In this document: positions 1-9,236 of the stretch, piece after piece
Layout of the letters: each line of letters opens with the position of its first letter
How positions within the stretch are numbered: position 1 is the stretch's first letter
From: Leguminivora glycinivorella
Lineage: Eukaryota; Arthropoda; Insecta; Lepidoptera; Tortricidae
Assembly: GCF_023078275.1 (NCBI RefSeq)
Contig: NC_062987.1
Location: 18,585,772 to 18,649,771 of the forward strand
Direction of reading: 5' to 3'
DNA: 64,000 bases
Translations under genes and position numbers: made by a program
The notes under the pieces: model-generated
Database searches by the model: none
Told to the model about the DNA's origin: nothing
The model's input: only the letters and a program-made list of their open reading frames with translations

Positions 1-39
1 AATCAACATGATTAATTATCTTTTTACAAGCCTATTCCA

Positions 40-330
40 CTGTACTTGCAACACAACAATGTACATATCGCATCGCTAGAGGTTGTTTACCTTTTTCAAT
101 ATTTAGGGTTGTTAATACTGGCCGGTTACTTGGGCAACCATTCTTTCCAGCTACGAGCTTGATGTTGTTTGTCATTTTAATTTCAATGTTTATCATAAGT
201 CACTACAAACTAAACTCGCATCTAATCACAACCTTTGTCACTCTTAATATTGGCTCAAACCCGCCTACTACAATTGCGAAATCCACCGTGATAAAACCTC
301 AAAGTGCTTTACAATGATATCTTAGCTGTC
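40..330 (+). repeat. Old dispersed repeat (copy at 21170-21485, minus)
   Basis: This AT-rich stretch matches, with many substitutions, the reverse complement of about 21170-21485. Shared landmarks are CTAGAGGTTGT, CTGGCCGGTTACTTGG (CTGGCTGGTTACTTGG in the partner) and TACGAG followed by TTGTTTGTCA. In the partner it lies inside an element with TA-flanked inverted ends (20992-21631). This copy runs off the left of the window and its ends are not visible. No coding potential is seen. Confidence 0.6.
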
Positions 331-493
331 TATTGGTAATCCCTATGTCGCCGCAGTAACGCACATGCCGGCAACTTACCCCATTGTATAATCCCTTAAA
401 CACATGCGTTTAAGATGGAGGCAAATGTTTACACTCGGAAGTACAATTAGGGCAAGCCGTGGTTGCGCATAATCGTTCGGGACCATAGACATA

Positions 494-600
494 CAGTCAA
501 CCAATTGGAACCCTAGGCCGCTCTACAACCATGTCAAAATGACAAGCAATAAGAGATTTCTTACAATCTGATTTATAACGTCACTATGACATAGTTCTAC
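494..600 (+). mobile_element. Left part of a TA-flanked MITE (full copy at 50277-50412)
   Basis: It starts directly after TA with CAGTCAACCAATTGGAACCC and stays close to the complete 136-bp copy at 50277-50412 for about 100 bp. The right terminal repeat is missing, and a different hairpin element begins at about 633. Confidence 0.7.
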
Positions 601-632
601 ACGGTGACATAAAAAGGACCGTTCAAACTTTG

Positions 633-828
633 TATAGTGACTTTTGAGGTCGTAATGAACAACTTTTATTATGGGACCAATGCTGAAATCGCGAAAAAAA
701 AATTTGGCTGCGCCATACATTTTGACTGTCATGGTGCCACTCATTTCTATGGCACAGCCAAATTTTTTCGCGATTTCAGCATTGGTCCCATAATAAAAGT
801 TGTTCATTACAACCTCAAAAGTCACTAT
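633..828. repeat. Hairpin (foldback) element, arms of about 80 bp
   Basis: Two arms, about 634-716 and 748-827, are near-perfect inverted copies starting TAGTGACTTTTGAGG. They read through an A-tract and GGCTG to a loop of about 30 bp. Open frames on both strands here are by-products of the palindrome, because the two predicted peptides are nearly the same. A short nonautonomous DNA element is the likely origin. No target duplication could be defined. Confidence 0.7.
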
Positions 829-839
829 GTTGTAGTTTT

Positions 840-1060
840 TTTTTTATTATTATAAATGGGCTTACTCTTGGCCACAGACTAGCCAAAGGCAAAGACGTGG
901 CCTACAATGGAGTGAGTTCGCCCAGAAGATGCCTGTTCACTCTTGATTTGAAGGTTGCCGGGTTATATGAGCTCGAAAATATAGCCGCCGGCAAGGAATT
1001 CCACTCCTTGGCAGTGTGCTTATGCTTTTCTAATGAAAAGAAGAAGCAAAGCGCTTCGTG
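840..1060 (-). pseudogene. Non-LTR retrotransposon ORF2, C-terminal remnant
   Basis: Read on the minus strand, the stretch above 902 encodes a peptide with WNSLPAAIF, then SSYNPATFKSRVNRHLL and a stop at 902-904. This motif ends the ORF2 of many insect Jockey-type elements. It is followed by a short 3' UTR, shared with 22745-22990 and 43812-43920, that ends in an A-rich stretch (T-run at 836-846 on the plus strand). Only the last 45 or so residues survive. It is a 5'-truncated retrotransposon copy, not a host gene. Confidence 0.65.
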
Positions 1061-1495
1061 TGGATTCGTGGAATATGTATATTCGTGCGAGTATGACTCG
1101 CTAACAAAAGTTTTCAGTAGAAATTCAATGCTTTGTTACGTTTATTTTCCTACTGTCTGTCACAAGTCACAAGCTTTGCATATTTGATGTGATATCCTTC
1201 ATATTCTTCAACCAACCATTCTACCTAAATGAGCACAGTAAATTGCACACAGCAGGTTCAAACGCCACAAAGGGGTTGCAGAGTTATTCTTATTTTATTC
1301 ATGCCAGCACATTTCCCGTATGCAAAAGGCAAATTCGCAGGCACAGAGACCCTACAGGGTGGCATTCATATCGCGCTGAAAATATTTTCTTGACAGTTAG
1401 ACATGTCACAGTGACGGAGGGTCGCTATAAGAGAAGGTTAAATCCACAGACATAGGAAGGAAGCAGGTCGGACATGCCGGGTGATTTGTGTTGAA

Positions 1496-1650
1496 TAGAA
1501 TAGAATGGAATGGAACGGAATGGAACGGAACGGAACGGAACGGAACGGAACGGAACGGAACGGAACGGAATGGAATGGGTTATAATAGAATAGAAACTCT
1601 TTATTGACAAACTGTGTACAGAAGACAACACTCATTAAATACGGCTGTCT
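1496..1650 (-). repeat. Pentanucleotide array (GGAAC/GGAAT) on a retroelement tail
   Basis: About 16 units of a 5-bp motif, GGAAC or GGAAT, occupy 1496-1577. On the minus strand the sequence just upstream contains AATAAA (1600-1605) and then ATTCTATT repeats leading into the array. It therefore looks like the expanded 3' tail of a 5'-truncated retroelement. The peptides rich in SVPFR that can be read from it are spurious. Confidence 0.75.
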
Positions 1651-2039
1651 CAACTTTTCATAGAAGTTTCCCAGAACTTCTGGCTGGGGACCGATTTTTG
1701 AACGCACAAATTCAGCGTTCGAAAGTCTGTGGCAAACGAGGTAATGCTGTTTCTGAAAAAGGACGGCTAGTAATTTAAAATCTGGTAGTAATAACCACCT
1801 GTTTTCGATTCTGTCTAGAATTCTGCCGACATTATAAAACCGGACCCTGACAGCATTTATCGACCGCTGTGGTTAAGACCTACGTTTTACCAAATCAATA
1901 TCGCTAAAAGCCCAAAGTAAACAATTTCTTACTTCAAGATTGTACGAATCGGCATCGCCTAAACCTATAATTTATTGAAATTAATTAATTTATTAATTTC
2001 CATTTGGTCTGTTAATATTTTTTGATGAATTCTTGTGCA

Positions 2040-2155
2040 TGTTAAATTGTATCTTGTTATTTAATGCATGTTAATTATAAGATTTTTGTATTTTTGACAT
2101 GTGTTGTTTATAACATTAAAGGTTTTGAATTGAATTGAATTGAATTGAATTGTAA
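2040..2155 (+). mobile_element. Retrotransposon 3' end with (GAATT)n tail
   Basis: AT-rich sequence with TAACATTAAAGG followed by five units of GAATT (about 2126-2152). A short tandem tail behind an AT-rich UTR is typical of 5'-truncated non-LTR retrotransposons. The family was not identified and no ORF remains. Confidence 0.5.
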
Positions 2156-2164
2156 TGTTTTGAA

Positions 2165-2335
2165 AAGAAGTGGACCGGCGAGTTTCTCGCCGGTCCCATA
2201 TTGGATAGCCCCCTCCCAACTGAGGGGGGACTGAAATCTTCTCGAGGCTAAGGCGTAGGGTTAGAGCCGGCGTAGCTTTATTTGACGTTCATATGTGCAT
2301 TGTAATATGCCTACTTGAAAAAAAAATATTTCATT
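2165..2335 (+). mobile_element. Retrotransposon-like 3' UTR with two stem-loops
   Basis: A perfect 11-bp stem (GGACCGGCGAG at 2172-2182, complement at 2186-2196, 3-base loop) is followed by a C-rich/G-rich hairpin (about 2209-2228). An A-rich end lies near 2320-2332. Stem-loops before an A-rich tail resemble LINE 3' UTRs that bind reverse transcriptase. The family is not assigned, and this is inference from structure. Confidence 0.45.
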
Positions 2336-2397
2336 TTCATTCCATTTTAATTTTTAATTTTTCTAGGTTGTTCCTTACTTCGGGCTTTTACAGTAAC

Positions 2398-2550
2398 ATA
2401 TCGTCACTACTTTTAAAAAAACTTGTGTCTTCGTCTGTCAAAGAAAAGAAAATTGTAGTAAGTATGTATGGAATGCATATAGACTTACTTCGTTTTAACT
2501 TTGAGGAACAGCGTGAGAAACGAGATTTTTTAAAAGTAGTGACGATATAC
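2398..2550. repeat. Hairpin MITE, arms of about 60 bp
   Basis: ATATCGTCACTACTTTTAAA at the left is matched by its reverse complement at 2526-2549. Lower identity continues inward to about 60 bp per arm. The size (about 150 bp) and symmetry fit a nonautonomous inverted-repeat element. No target duplication was defined. Confidence 0.65.
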
Positions 2551-3079
2551 GTATACACAGCTTTTCAATAAACTTTGTGACGTGCACATAAAATGCCATC
2601 AACATTATCCTTCAACCTCCTGTATACAATATGGACACCCTGGACAACGCTTGTCCTTTGTTTATTAGCTATTCATTCCTTTCCTACCAAAAAGTCACAT
2701 GTCACATTCATCACTACCTTATTCCAAACTTTAAAGAATTTTATTAAGGTAGATTTTAGCATGTAGTTGAGATGGCTTGTCCTGTTTAGTGCTGGGGAGG
2801 GCATGTCCTACTAGCCTTTGGCTTGGGGTCCGGAATGTCAAAGATATTTGGTTGAATAAAACGCATTAGGTGCTGTAAACGTTCGAAGGAACTATGAGAT
2901 TGATGGCATTTTATATTTTTCACCAACCCAACTGGGAAAGGCTGTCTTTGCTATTCGAAAACTGATAGCAAAATCGCATTTTATCCAGAGTGCAAAGTAA
3001 TTTCATACAAATTTTAACTAGATGTTTTAAGCTGGCTGGTAGAATTTACCTATTTCAAGTATCTTTTTTTAAAGGGGTA

Positions 3080-3316
3080 TTCTACGCTAAAGTCAAGTAT
3101 CTACCCTATTTCTATCTTGAAATCGAGTATCTTGCGAAAGATACTTGCAATTCATATTAGATGGCTAAGTTACTTGACTTCAGAGTAGAAATATTTATAT
3201 TGATTGCGAAGTTACTTGACTTTAGCGTAGAAATATTGATATTTATTGATAAGTTACTTGACTTCAGCGTGGAACTATTGATTGATATTCATTGCGAAGT
3301 TACTTGACTTCGGCGT
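3080..3316 (+). repeat. 42-bp tandem repeat, about four units
   Basis: GTTACTTGACTT recurs at 3169, 3211, 3253 and 3299, giving periods of 42, 42 and 46 bp. Each is followed by a variant of CAGCGTAGAAATATTGAT. Partial inverted versions (AAGTCAAGTATCT) lie upstream at 3091-3140. It is noncoding. Confidence 0.75.
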
Positions 3317-3529
3317 CTATCATTTTGTTATGATGTCAAAAGCTTGTAATTACTTATACATGTATTAATTTGGGTTTCGGGTAGAAATTGTCTTAGTATT
3401 AAAGACAACCAGATGTAAACAGTATAAGCATGAGGAACTTGTCTCATTTAATATGTAACTTCTTTTATACAAAAAACACGAAAATACATATAACGAACAT
3501 ACATAATTATTGCATGTTGGTTAGTTGAT

Positions 3530-4060
3530 CAATAGGCTACTAGCCTCCTAGTCAAATCAGCTTCTTTTTAAGAACTGTCAAAACGAATTTGAAAGGCTTG
3601 CTAATATGGAATTATATGAAATTGAATTGAGTGACGTCACGGTCAATTCAGTTACTTTATATATTTCTACCTGACTTATTAAATAGAAATTGGATTTAAA
3701 AATAACTGCTGTCCAAGTTTTTCTCATAATTATCTCAGCAATTCCCGTCAACTTTGTACAAAAATTAAGGGAAAAGTTAAATTTGTTTTTATTAATTCCT
3801 ATTTTGTTACCAAGATTTTGTTGATGAATTGAGATTTTATTAAGTTTTATTTCGTCATTAAGGTTCTCTAGTATCTATATTTTCTTAATTATAACAATTA
3901 TCCTGTATATATCTTACGAAAGTCGAATTATATTACTAAATGTTGGTAACAAAATAGGATCAATTAAAATTTGCTGACGTGGCATTGTACAAAGTTGACG
4001 GGAATTGCTGATCTGATGCTTTATTTCGTGCATGGTATAAAATATTTTATTTTAACTACA
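3530..4060 (+). repeat. Dispersed repeat interrupted by a MITE
   Basis: The sequence at 3530-3735 and, after the MITE, 4011-4060 matches 48270-48505 closely. The join at 48470-48490 lacks the insertion. It serves as the empty-site control for the MITE at 3736-4010. Confidence 0.8.
3736..4010. mobile_element. 275-bp MITE, TIR CAGCAATTCCCG, 4-bp TSD ATCT
   Basis: The ends CAGCAATTCCCGTCAACTTT and its complement form terminal inverted repeats of about 24 bp, and a subterminal inverted pair around CCTATTTTGTTACCA lies further in. It is flanked by ATCT at 3732-3735 and 4011-4014, and the empty site at about 48478-48481 has a single ATCT. A second copy, also 275 bp and differing at only a few bases, is at 19786-20060 with duplication ACCT. 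A 4-bp duplication fits groups such as Chapaev/CACTA-related elements, but the superfamily is not settled. Confidence 0.9.
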
Positions 4061-4439
4061 GTCAAGTTCCCTATTATTATAATTAAGGAAGACTATAACT
4101 TTCATTATTTTTTTCTGTCTTCGAGTATTTAGGCACCTACCTACTGTACTTAATTAATATTGTGCGTTCCACGGGAAATCGCTTTCGAGGTTTTTTATTA
4201 TTATTTAAATAGTCTCCTACAAAGTAAGTACTTGTTTAAGTTTAATGAGTATTTAAGAACTCTTCGTGACAGAAAAACCTCTTAAACCTATAATCTTAAT
4301 ATAACTTGCATTCAAACACAACTAGAGCTTCTTTTCCGTGGATTACTCCAATATTGCATTTATATTAAAACCTAATTTACACAAGTATGACATACGCTAC
4401 ATTAAATGCATCTATCTAAAATGTATACATTGTATACAT

Positions 4440-4720
4440 ATACTCGCGGTCCGCCCCGGCTGCGCACGGGGCTATCATAAAAATGGTTATAGTAATTTAT
4501 CCTTAAAAGATAGACATATGCTATTACGGACTTTTTTGTATGTCTATGAAAGATACACAATTTCGCCATACATTGTTTTGATATAGCTCAAACAGTTTGG
4601 GCAGCGTTTTCGATTAAAGCTCTCAACCAATTCAAACAGGATCTCAACAAATTATATACCAAAACCTTTCCCAAGAATCATTCTATTCATTGGTAAAAAC
4701 AGTATGAAAATCCGTTCTGT
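4440..4720 (+). repeat. Dispersed repeat starting at a GC-rich block
   Basis: It begins CTCGCGGTCCGCCCCGGC, an abrupt GC-rich block in AT-rich sequence, and then continues AT-rich to about 4720. I recognise the opening as that of a very common lepidopteran repeat. Its ends are not defined here and no coding is seen. The flanks 4060-4440 and 4720-5600 show nothing I can assign. Confidence 0.4.
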
Positions 4721-5599
4721 AGTTTTTGTTTTAGATACAGTTAAAAATAACAAGCCTACCAAAGCTAAATGAAAACAGTTCAAGATACTTACTTTCTTGT
4801 AGAAAAGCATTAAAATTTTCTAATCGCATTCTACGCAGAAAGCTGTTTTTGTATTTTAAAATGATTGTGCTAATCATTTTGAAAAAATAATTATAGTACA
4901 CTATTAATGATATCTAGTATAATAAAGCTCGTCTGTTTTAAAGGCTATCAATTAATTAATAAGCATATAATCAGGAAAAATAAAAAAAAATCGTTTTTTC
5001 GCTCTACTGTAAAATTTGGCAAAACCCAGATACTTGATTTCTGCTTAGGGCAGCAAATATTTAGGCATCTAAAAGTTATTATCAAGCTGACCGTACACGT
5101 AGGTAATTACCGCAAGTAAGCTAGAATTTACCTCATGTATTCCTAGTACTTTCACAGAATATCTTTTCAGCGAAGTGATTTGTTTTATTTTCGCATCATT
5201 TACGTCGATGACGCTAATGGACGCTAAGTTACTATTGGGCTATAGTGCATTACACGCGCATTATTTCCATGTCTGTGTACAGTAGTAAATGTGACTGACC
5301 AGCAAACAACATACGCCTAATAACATATAACAAATAAACTTATTAGTACGAGCAAAGAGGATCGAGTATTATAGAGAGTTACTGCCAAAATAAAATGTGT
5401 AATCACAGTGCATAGACTGCCATCTCTTGACACAAGCTTAAAACTTTTGAACCTCCGTTTTGACAGTTTGGCCCATATTATTAGCTTGATATGTGTTACA
5501 ATGTCAAATATTAATATAAGCGCCATCTAGCCGAGCGTTCCCCAAAGGTGTAACGCCTTCTAGGCCACCGTACCTTTTTCTCTAAGGCTTTGAGGCACG

Positions 5600-5715
5600 T
5601 TTTTTTCTTAGACTTTATCCGTCTATACGGAGTTACATATATCTTTGGTACGAGCTAGGGTTTTGAACCCGCGACCTCCAGATTGGAAAATGCACGGTCT
5701 TATCGCTAGGCCACC
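5600..5715 (-). mobile_element. tRNA-derived SINE head and body
   Basis: On the minus strand TGGTGGCCTAGCGATAAGA (A-box-like) is followed by CGCGGGTTCAAAACCC (B-box arm), then the start of the SINE body (GGAGTTACATATATC region). This is the tRNA-derived head of a common lepidopteran SINE. A tail piece of probably the same family is at 40165-40220. It is not a functional tRNA gene, because the acceptor and anticodon stems are not formed. Confidence 0.65.
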
Positions 5716-5733
5716 AGCGCTTCTTATATCATT

Positions 5734-5930
5734 GTGTTGGTAGTAAAAGTGGCACATCTTTTTCCATCATACTCTGTTCCACCCCCAGAGGGCAGTACTC
5801 GTTCCGTTGAGTTACAACAAACAATTACAACAGAAATACGGACGGACAAACATCCCCCCTCCCTCCCCCCTGCACATACTAAATACTCGCTCGTTACGCC
5901 AATGTTGCGCACAGAAATGTAGGGGTTAGA
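5734..5930. other. Open stretch with no assignable gene
   Basis: Short open frames of about 62 codons exist on both strands, but neither resembles a family I know. The stretch is somewhat C-rich and flanked by repeats. I see no start context, splice site or domain. Confidence 0.3.
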
Positions 5931-5997
5931 AATAGGTCGTATTACATAGTATAGTGTCCGACACGAACATATTTCTAGAATAATAATTATTTTTTGC

Positions 5998-6425
5998 CTT
6001 CACTAGCACGGAAACACGTGTTTTGTCCTTTAATACCAGCGTGTAAAAACGCATTTTATCCACTAGTGGGCAAAGTAATTTGACCTTGAATAAAGTCAAA
6101 TTAACTGCTTTAAAATTGATAAAAGTAGGTGAATCTAGTAATAAAGATGATTTACCACCTGTGGAACTACTGGAAGCAGCATTAACGCATTTTTTGCGTT
6201 GTAGTTTCCTCGCTATAGTTAGGGGAAAAGTTTTGTGTTACACTCGGGTGCAAATATATTTTACTTCTCGTGTGTTAAAAAACTCACAAGTTCAGGATTC
6301 TATTCTCTAACCACTCGCTTCGCTCGTGGTAGTTCAACTATAGAAGTCCTTTCACTTGCTCGTTTTTCAATTCCACACTCGGAGTTAAAATACAACTTTG
6401 ACTCCTTGTATAACAAATAACTATT
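5998..6425 (+). repeat. 430-bp dispersed family R (copy 1)
   Basis: This family runs from near CGGAAACACGTGTTTTGTCC to GTATAACAAATAACTA. It contains CCACTAGTGG, TCGCTATAGT and CGCTTCGCTCGTGG on the way. Other copies are at 35400-35825 (-), 36735-37075 (+, internal deletion), 39595-40025 (+), 45690-46110 (-), 48508-49755 (-, split) and 55620-55880 (+, truncated). No inverted ends or coding capacity are evident. ORFs of 60-100 codons in it are chance. Confidence 0.8.
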
Positions 6426-6563
6426 TTTAATTGGGAAGTTTCAATTACGCAACTATGGGAAACAAATCAAATTATTTTAACAAATATTTTGATTTTGTGT
6501 TTTTAAGTAGTCACACTACAAGTAGTCACACTACTACACTATATAAATTAAAAATCGAAGCAA

Positions 6564-6677
6564 GATGTCATATATTAAAGAAAACATGACGGACACCACC
6601 AGTGGCGAAGGCCGGATTCGAACCGGCGTCTTTAGCAATCCGGGCTAACGCCATGAACCCCTAGGCCACCCCGTCAC
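6564..6677 (-). repeat. tRNA-like sequence with 3' module (inverted partner at 6721-6834)
   Basis: On the minus strand it starts GTGACGGGGTGGCC. It forms a D-stem (GCC/GGC), an anticodon stem TTAGC/GCTAA with loop CCGGATT, and a perfect T-arm (GCCGG, TTCGAAT, CCGGC). The acceptor stem has one mismatch. If the loop is read canonically the anticodon is GGA (Ser), but position 33 is C instead of T and there is no long variable arm. It is therefore tRNA-like and probably not a working tRNA gene. Downstream comes a module with TTTTCTTTAATATATGACATC that recurs at two other tRNA-like loci. Confidence 0.7.
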
Positions 6678-6720
6678 AGCGGAAACTGTCGAAATTTGAC
6701 GGGGACGGGGGGATTTGATT

Positions 6721-6834
6721 GTGACGGGGTGGCCTAGGGGTTCATGGCGTTAGCCCGGATTGTTCAAGACGCCGGTTCGAATCCGGCCTTCGCCACTGGT
6801 GGTGTCCGTCATTTTTTCTTTAATGTATGACATC
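6721..6834 (+). repeat. tRNA-like sequence with 3' module (inverted copy)
   Basis: An inverted copy of 6564-6677 with four differences in 114 bp, separated by 43 bp. Two of the differences fall in the 3' side of the anticodon stem (GTTCA instead of GCTAA) and break it. The T-arm remains perfect. The two arms together would fold into a long hairpin. Confidence 0.7.
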
Positions 6835-6867
6835 TTGTTTGTATTTTCAAGTTTCAATTATAAAAAA

Positions 6868-6992
6868 CCTAACCTAGGGTGCCGCCAGCAGCGGGGCAGG
6901 GCCCAAGCTGCCGGTGGTTAGGGCTGCAGAGAGAGGAACCGTCGGACTATCCGTGCCGTGTCCAAGATCACCGCCTTCTGCATCTGACCCTT
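6868..6992 (-). pseudogene. R2-superclade retrotransposon: ORF 3' end and 3' UTR
   Basis: On the minus strand this continues the reading frame of 9237-10450 across the hAT insertion. It encodes about 24 residues (KGQMQKAVILDTARIVRR and a few more) and stops at 6918-6920. A short GC-rich 3' UTR ends near CCTAACCTAGGG (about 6868-6882). Removing the hAT element and one TSD copy joins GGWI directly to KGQMQ in frame. This shows the reading frame was interrupted by the insertion. Confidence 0.85.
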
Positions 6993-7000
6993 GATCCAAC
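6993..7000. repeat. 8-bp target site duplication GATCCAAC (left)
   Basis: Identical to 9229-9236 on the other side of the hAT-type element. An 8-bp duplication is the hallmark of hAT insertion. Confidence 0.92.
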
Positions 7001-7344
7001 TAGGGAATGCAATTACCGGTCGTTTTTCAAAACCGGTAATTTACCGACATAGCGTCGCAAAAACCGGTAAACCGGTAATTTCCCGGTTTTGATTTTATTT
7101 CATGAAAAATCAATATTTTCCGTCAAAATCGATAACTAAGTAGTTTTTTTAGTAGTGTTCATTAAACTACCACTTTCAAAAGACAAATATGATTAATGAA
7201 ATCTTGAAAAAAGCAGGTTTTAAGACTTTGTTACAAAAAATAAATACATTTTAGATGCTAAATCTTACAATTAGCACTCATTTTCGATAAAATCAACAAA
7301 GACACTAGAAATCATCATAGATTATTCATATAAGTATCACGTAT

Positions 7345-8560
7345 TTGTAATTGCGTAAAGGACAACTACAGGACCCTGGTTCTTATATCCCACCAGAAAC
7401 GTGCTGTGTTACACAGCAGGTTATGTCACATGCTGGACTGGCAGATCCCGCAAAAACAGGCAAGTTTCGTGAAGGGCAAAGGTGCAAACAGATCCTAAAT
7501 ATACGTCCATTGATAGAGATGGCTTATGAATTCAGTACTTCGAAGATCCTCTGCTTCATCGACTATAGCAAAGCCTTTGACTGCATCGTTTTGTCATCAA
7601 GCATTTGGTAGCTTTCATTGAATTGAAATTCCGTTGAAAAAGGAAACTGAATTAGCAGAGAACCTTCGAGCCCTTTTACTTTTGTAAAAGGTGTTGATAA
7701 GATTACCCGTCACCTGCCTTCGGTGAATGTGTCATCAGAAGAGCCTGCGGAAGCTGGGAGGGAAGAATCATCATTGGTGCGCACCAAAATAACAAATCTT
7801 CGATAGGCAGATAACACCAATTTTCTGGCTGCCAATGAAGCGGAAATGGTTGACAGCACTGGTAAAATGGAACGCATCAGTCTCGAAACGCATCTCAAGA
7901 TTAACCACAGTAAAAACCAAGCTCATGGTGGTGGATTGTGGTAGGTAGATACAACACACAGATGCTCTTAGGCCAGTAACAGTAGATGACTTCATATACT
8001 TCGGCGCAAACATCGACAATATCGGTTCTTCTGAAGAAAAAATCAGAATACGCATAGGAATGGCCAAAAGAGTCCTAGCTACAAGGATTATCTCCATAAG
8101 TCTTGGTTCCTGAGAACCGCATGTCTCTAGAAAAACCAAAACCGGATTGGTTTACGCTCTAGTCTTCTCCATTTTCATCTACGGAGCTGAGACTTGGAGT
8201 CTGAAAAAGGCTGCAACCGCATTGACGTTTTCGAGATGTGGTGCTAGATGAAGATTTTGCAAATACCCTGAATTGCCTTCCGTACAAATGTGTCTATCTT
8301 ACGTGAATTGAAAATCAACACCAGGTTATCAACCATCTGTTTACGTAGAATTTTGGAGTTTTTGGAGGGAAAAAGGCCACAACCTTGAGCAACTAATCAT
8401 TACTGGCAAGGTTGATGGCTAACGATCCAGAGGTCGCAAGATGGACAGATGAAGATCCTTTCTATCCTCTACACCCAACTTCAGAACCGGAACAGAAAGT
8501 CAGAATAAAACTGATTATATTGGGACTTCACGACCCTCAGCAATGAAAATACCATGGCGA
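7345..8560 (+). pseudogene. Decayed RTE-type reverse transcriptase inside the hAT element
   Basis: Several frames together give an RTE-like ORF2. They contain QILNIRPLIEMAYEF then CFIDYSKAFDC (RT motif with catalytic Asp) near 7490-7590, LRPVTVDDFIYFGANIDN near 7965-8025, GLVYALVFSIFIYGAETWSL near 8145-8210, and EGHNLEQLIITGKVDG near 8370-8420. The order and spacing match the RT thumb and C-terminus of RTE elements. There are many frameshifts, stops and deletions, and the YADD region is unreadable. It was either inserted into or captured by the hAT element. It is not functional. Confidence 0.8.
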
Positions 8561-8569
8561 GGAGGAGGG

Positions 8570-9120
8570 GGTCTTATCTTAAAAGCTAATCAAATATTTA
8601 AATAACAATGAGTGAATTAATGGTCTTATCCTTCATTCGGGGTCTAAATTTGGAGTTTATAAACCCAACTGTGGATAGTGAACTGATTATCCACAGTCCA
8701 AACTTGTTGGTTTTATAGAAATCAGGTATTTTTTATCTTGGAACCGACTATGCAGGCACGCACAGTGCAGGCAACAATGCACGGACTCTAGCCGCTGCAA
8801 GAGCTCATGCCTGATGATGGATCTATATACTCTCCATATGCCACGAAACATGTCGGCAGACATATTGTACTTAGGTACGTTTATGAAACGACAACCAGTC
8901 ATCCCTCTCGCGCGTATTGACTGTCGACGTATTACAGTGGGTAAGATTTAAGGATATAACTGACATGTTTTCAATACCACAATATATAAAAATAAACGTT
9001 TTCATGTAGAAAACGAATTCTTACTAAATAAAGTGATTACCAGAAGTACCTACAAGTGTTTATTTACGAAGAAACAGCGACAGAAGTGCTTTTTGTAGTA
9101 ATTTTTAAGTAAATTTAAAT
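8570..9120. other. AT-rich interior of the hAT element, nothing assigned
   Basis: No recognisable coding. A short stretch with GAAACATGTCGGC (near 8845) resembles a motif in the hairpin at 56033-56176. The rest is AT-rich filler before the right subterminal motifs. Confidence 0.4.
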
Positions 9121-9228
9121 TTCGGTAAAAAACCGGTTTTTGAGTATATTTACCGGTAATTTACCGAACCCAAATTTGGCAAAATTACCGGGAAACCGGT
9201 AAACCGGTTTACCGGTTTGCATTCCCTA

Positions 9229-9236
9229 GATCCAAC
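9229..9236. repeat. 8-bp target site duplication GATCCAAC (right)
   Basis: Right-hand copy of the duplication at 6993-7000. It overlaps the last codons of the interrupted ORF. Confidence 0.92.

Larger units (their letters stand above)
7001..9228. mobile_element. hAT-type DNA element, TIR TAGGGAATGCAA, 8-bp TSD
   Basis: The ends are a perfect 12-bp inverted repeat TAGGGAATGCAA. Both subterminal regions are packed with ACCGGTAA-type motifs (7014-7085 and 9125-9215), presumably transposase-binding repeats. The flanks are identical 8-bp duplications. I find no hAT transposase. The interior holds a decayed RTE reverse transcriptase (7345-8560) and AT-rich filler, so the element is nonautonomous. 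It inserted in the 3' end of an R2-like ORF, and the TAG of its own terminus supplies the premature stop. Confidence 0.9.

Noticed and set aside
1425..1707. Serine/proline/arginine-rich peptide on the minus strand
   Set aside because: It is a reading of the GGAAC/GGAAT microsatellite.
5600..5715. tRNA gene on the minus strand, and similar hits at 16757 and 43680
   Set aside because: A and B boxes are present but they are SINE heads. The acceptor and anticodon stems do not form and SINE bodies follow.
6564..6834. Two functional tRNA genes
   Set aside because: Base 33 is not T, the acceptor stem has a mismatch, one copy has a broken anticodon stem, and the sequences belong to a repeated module.
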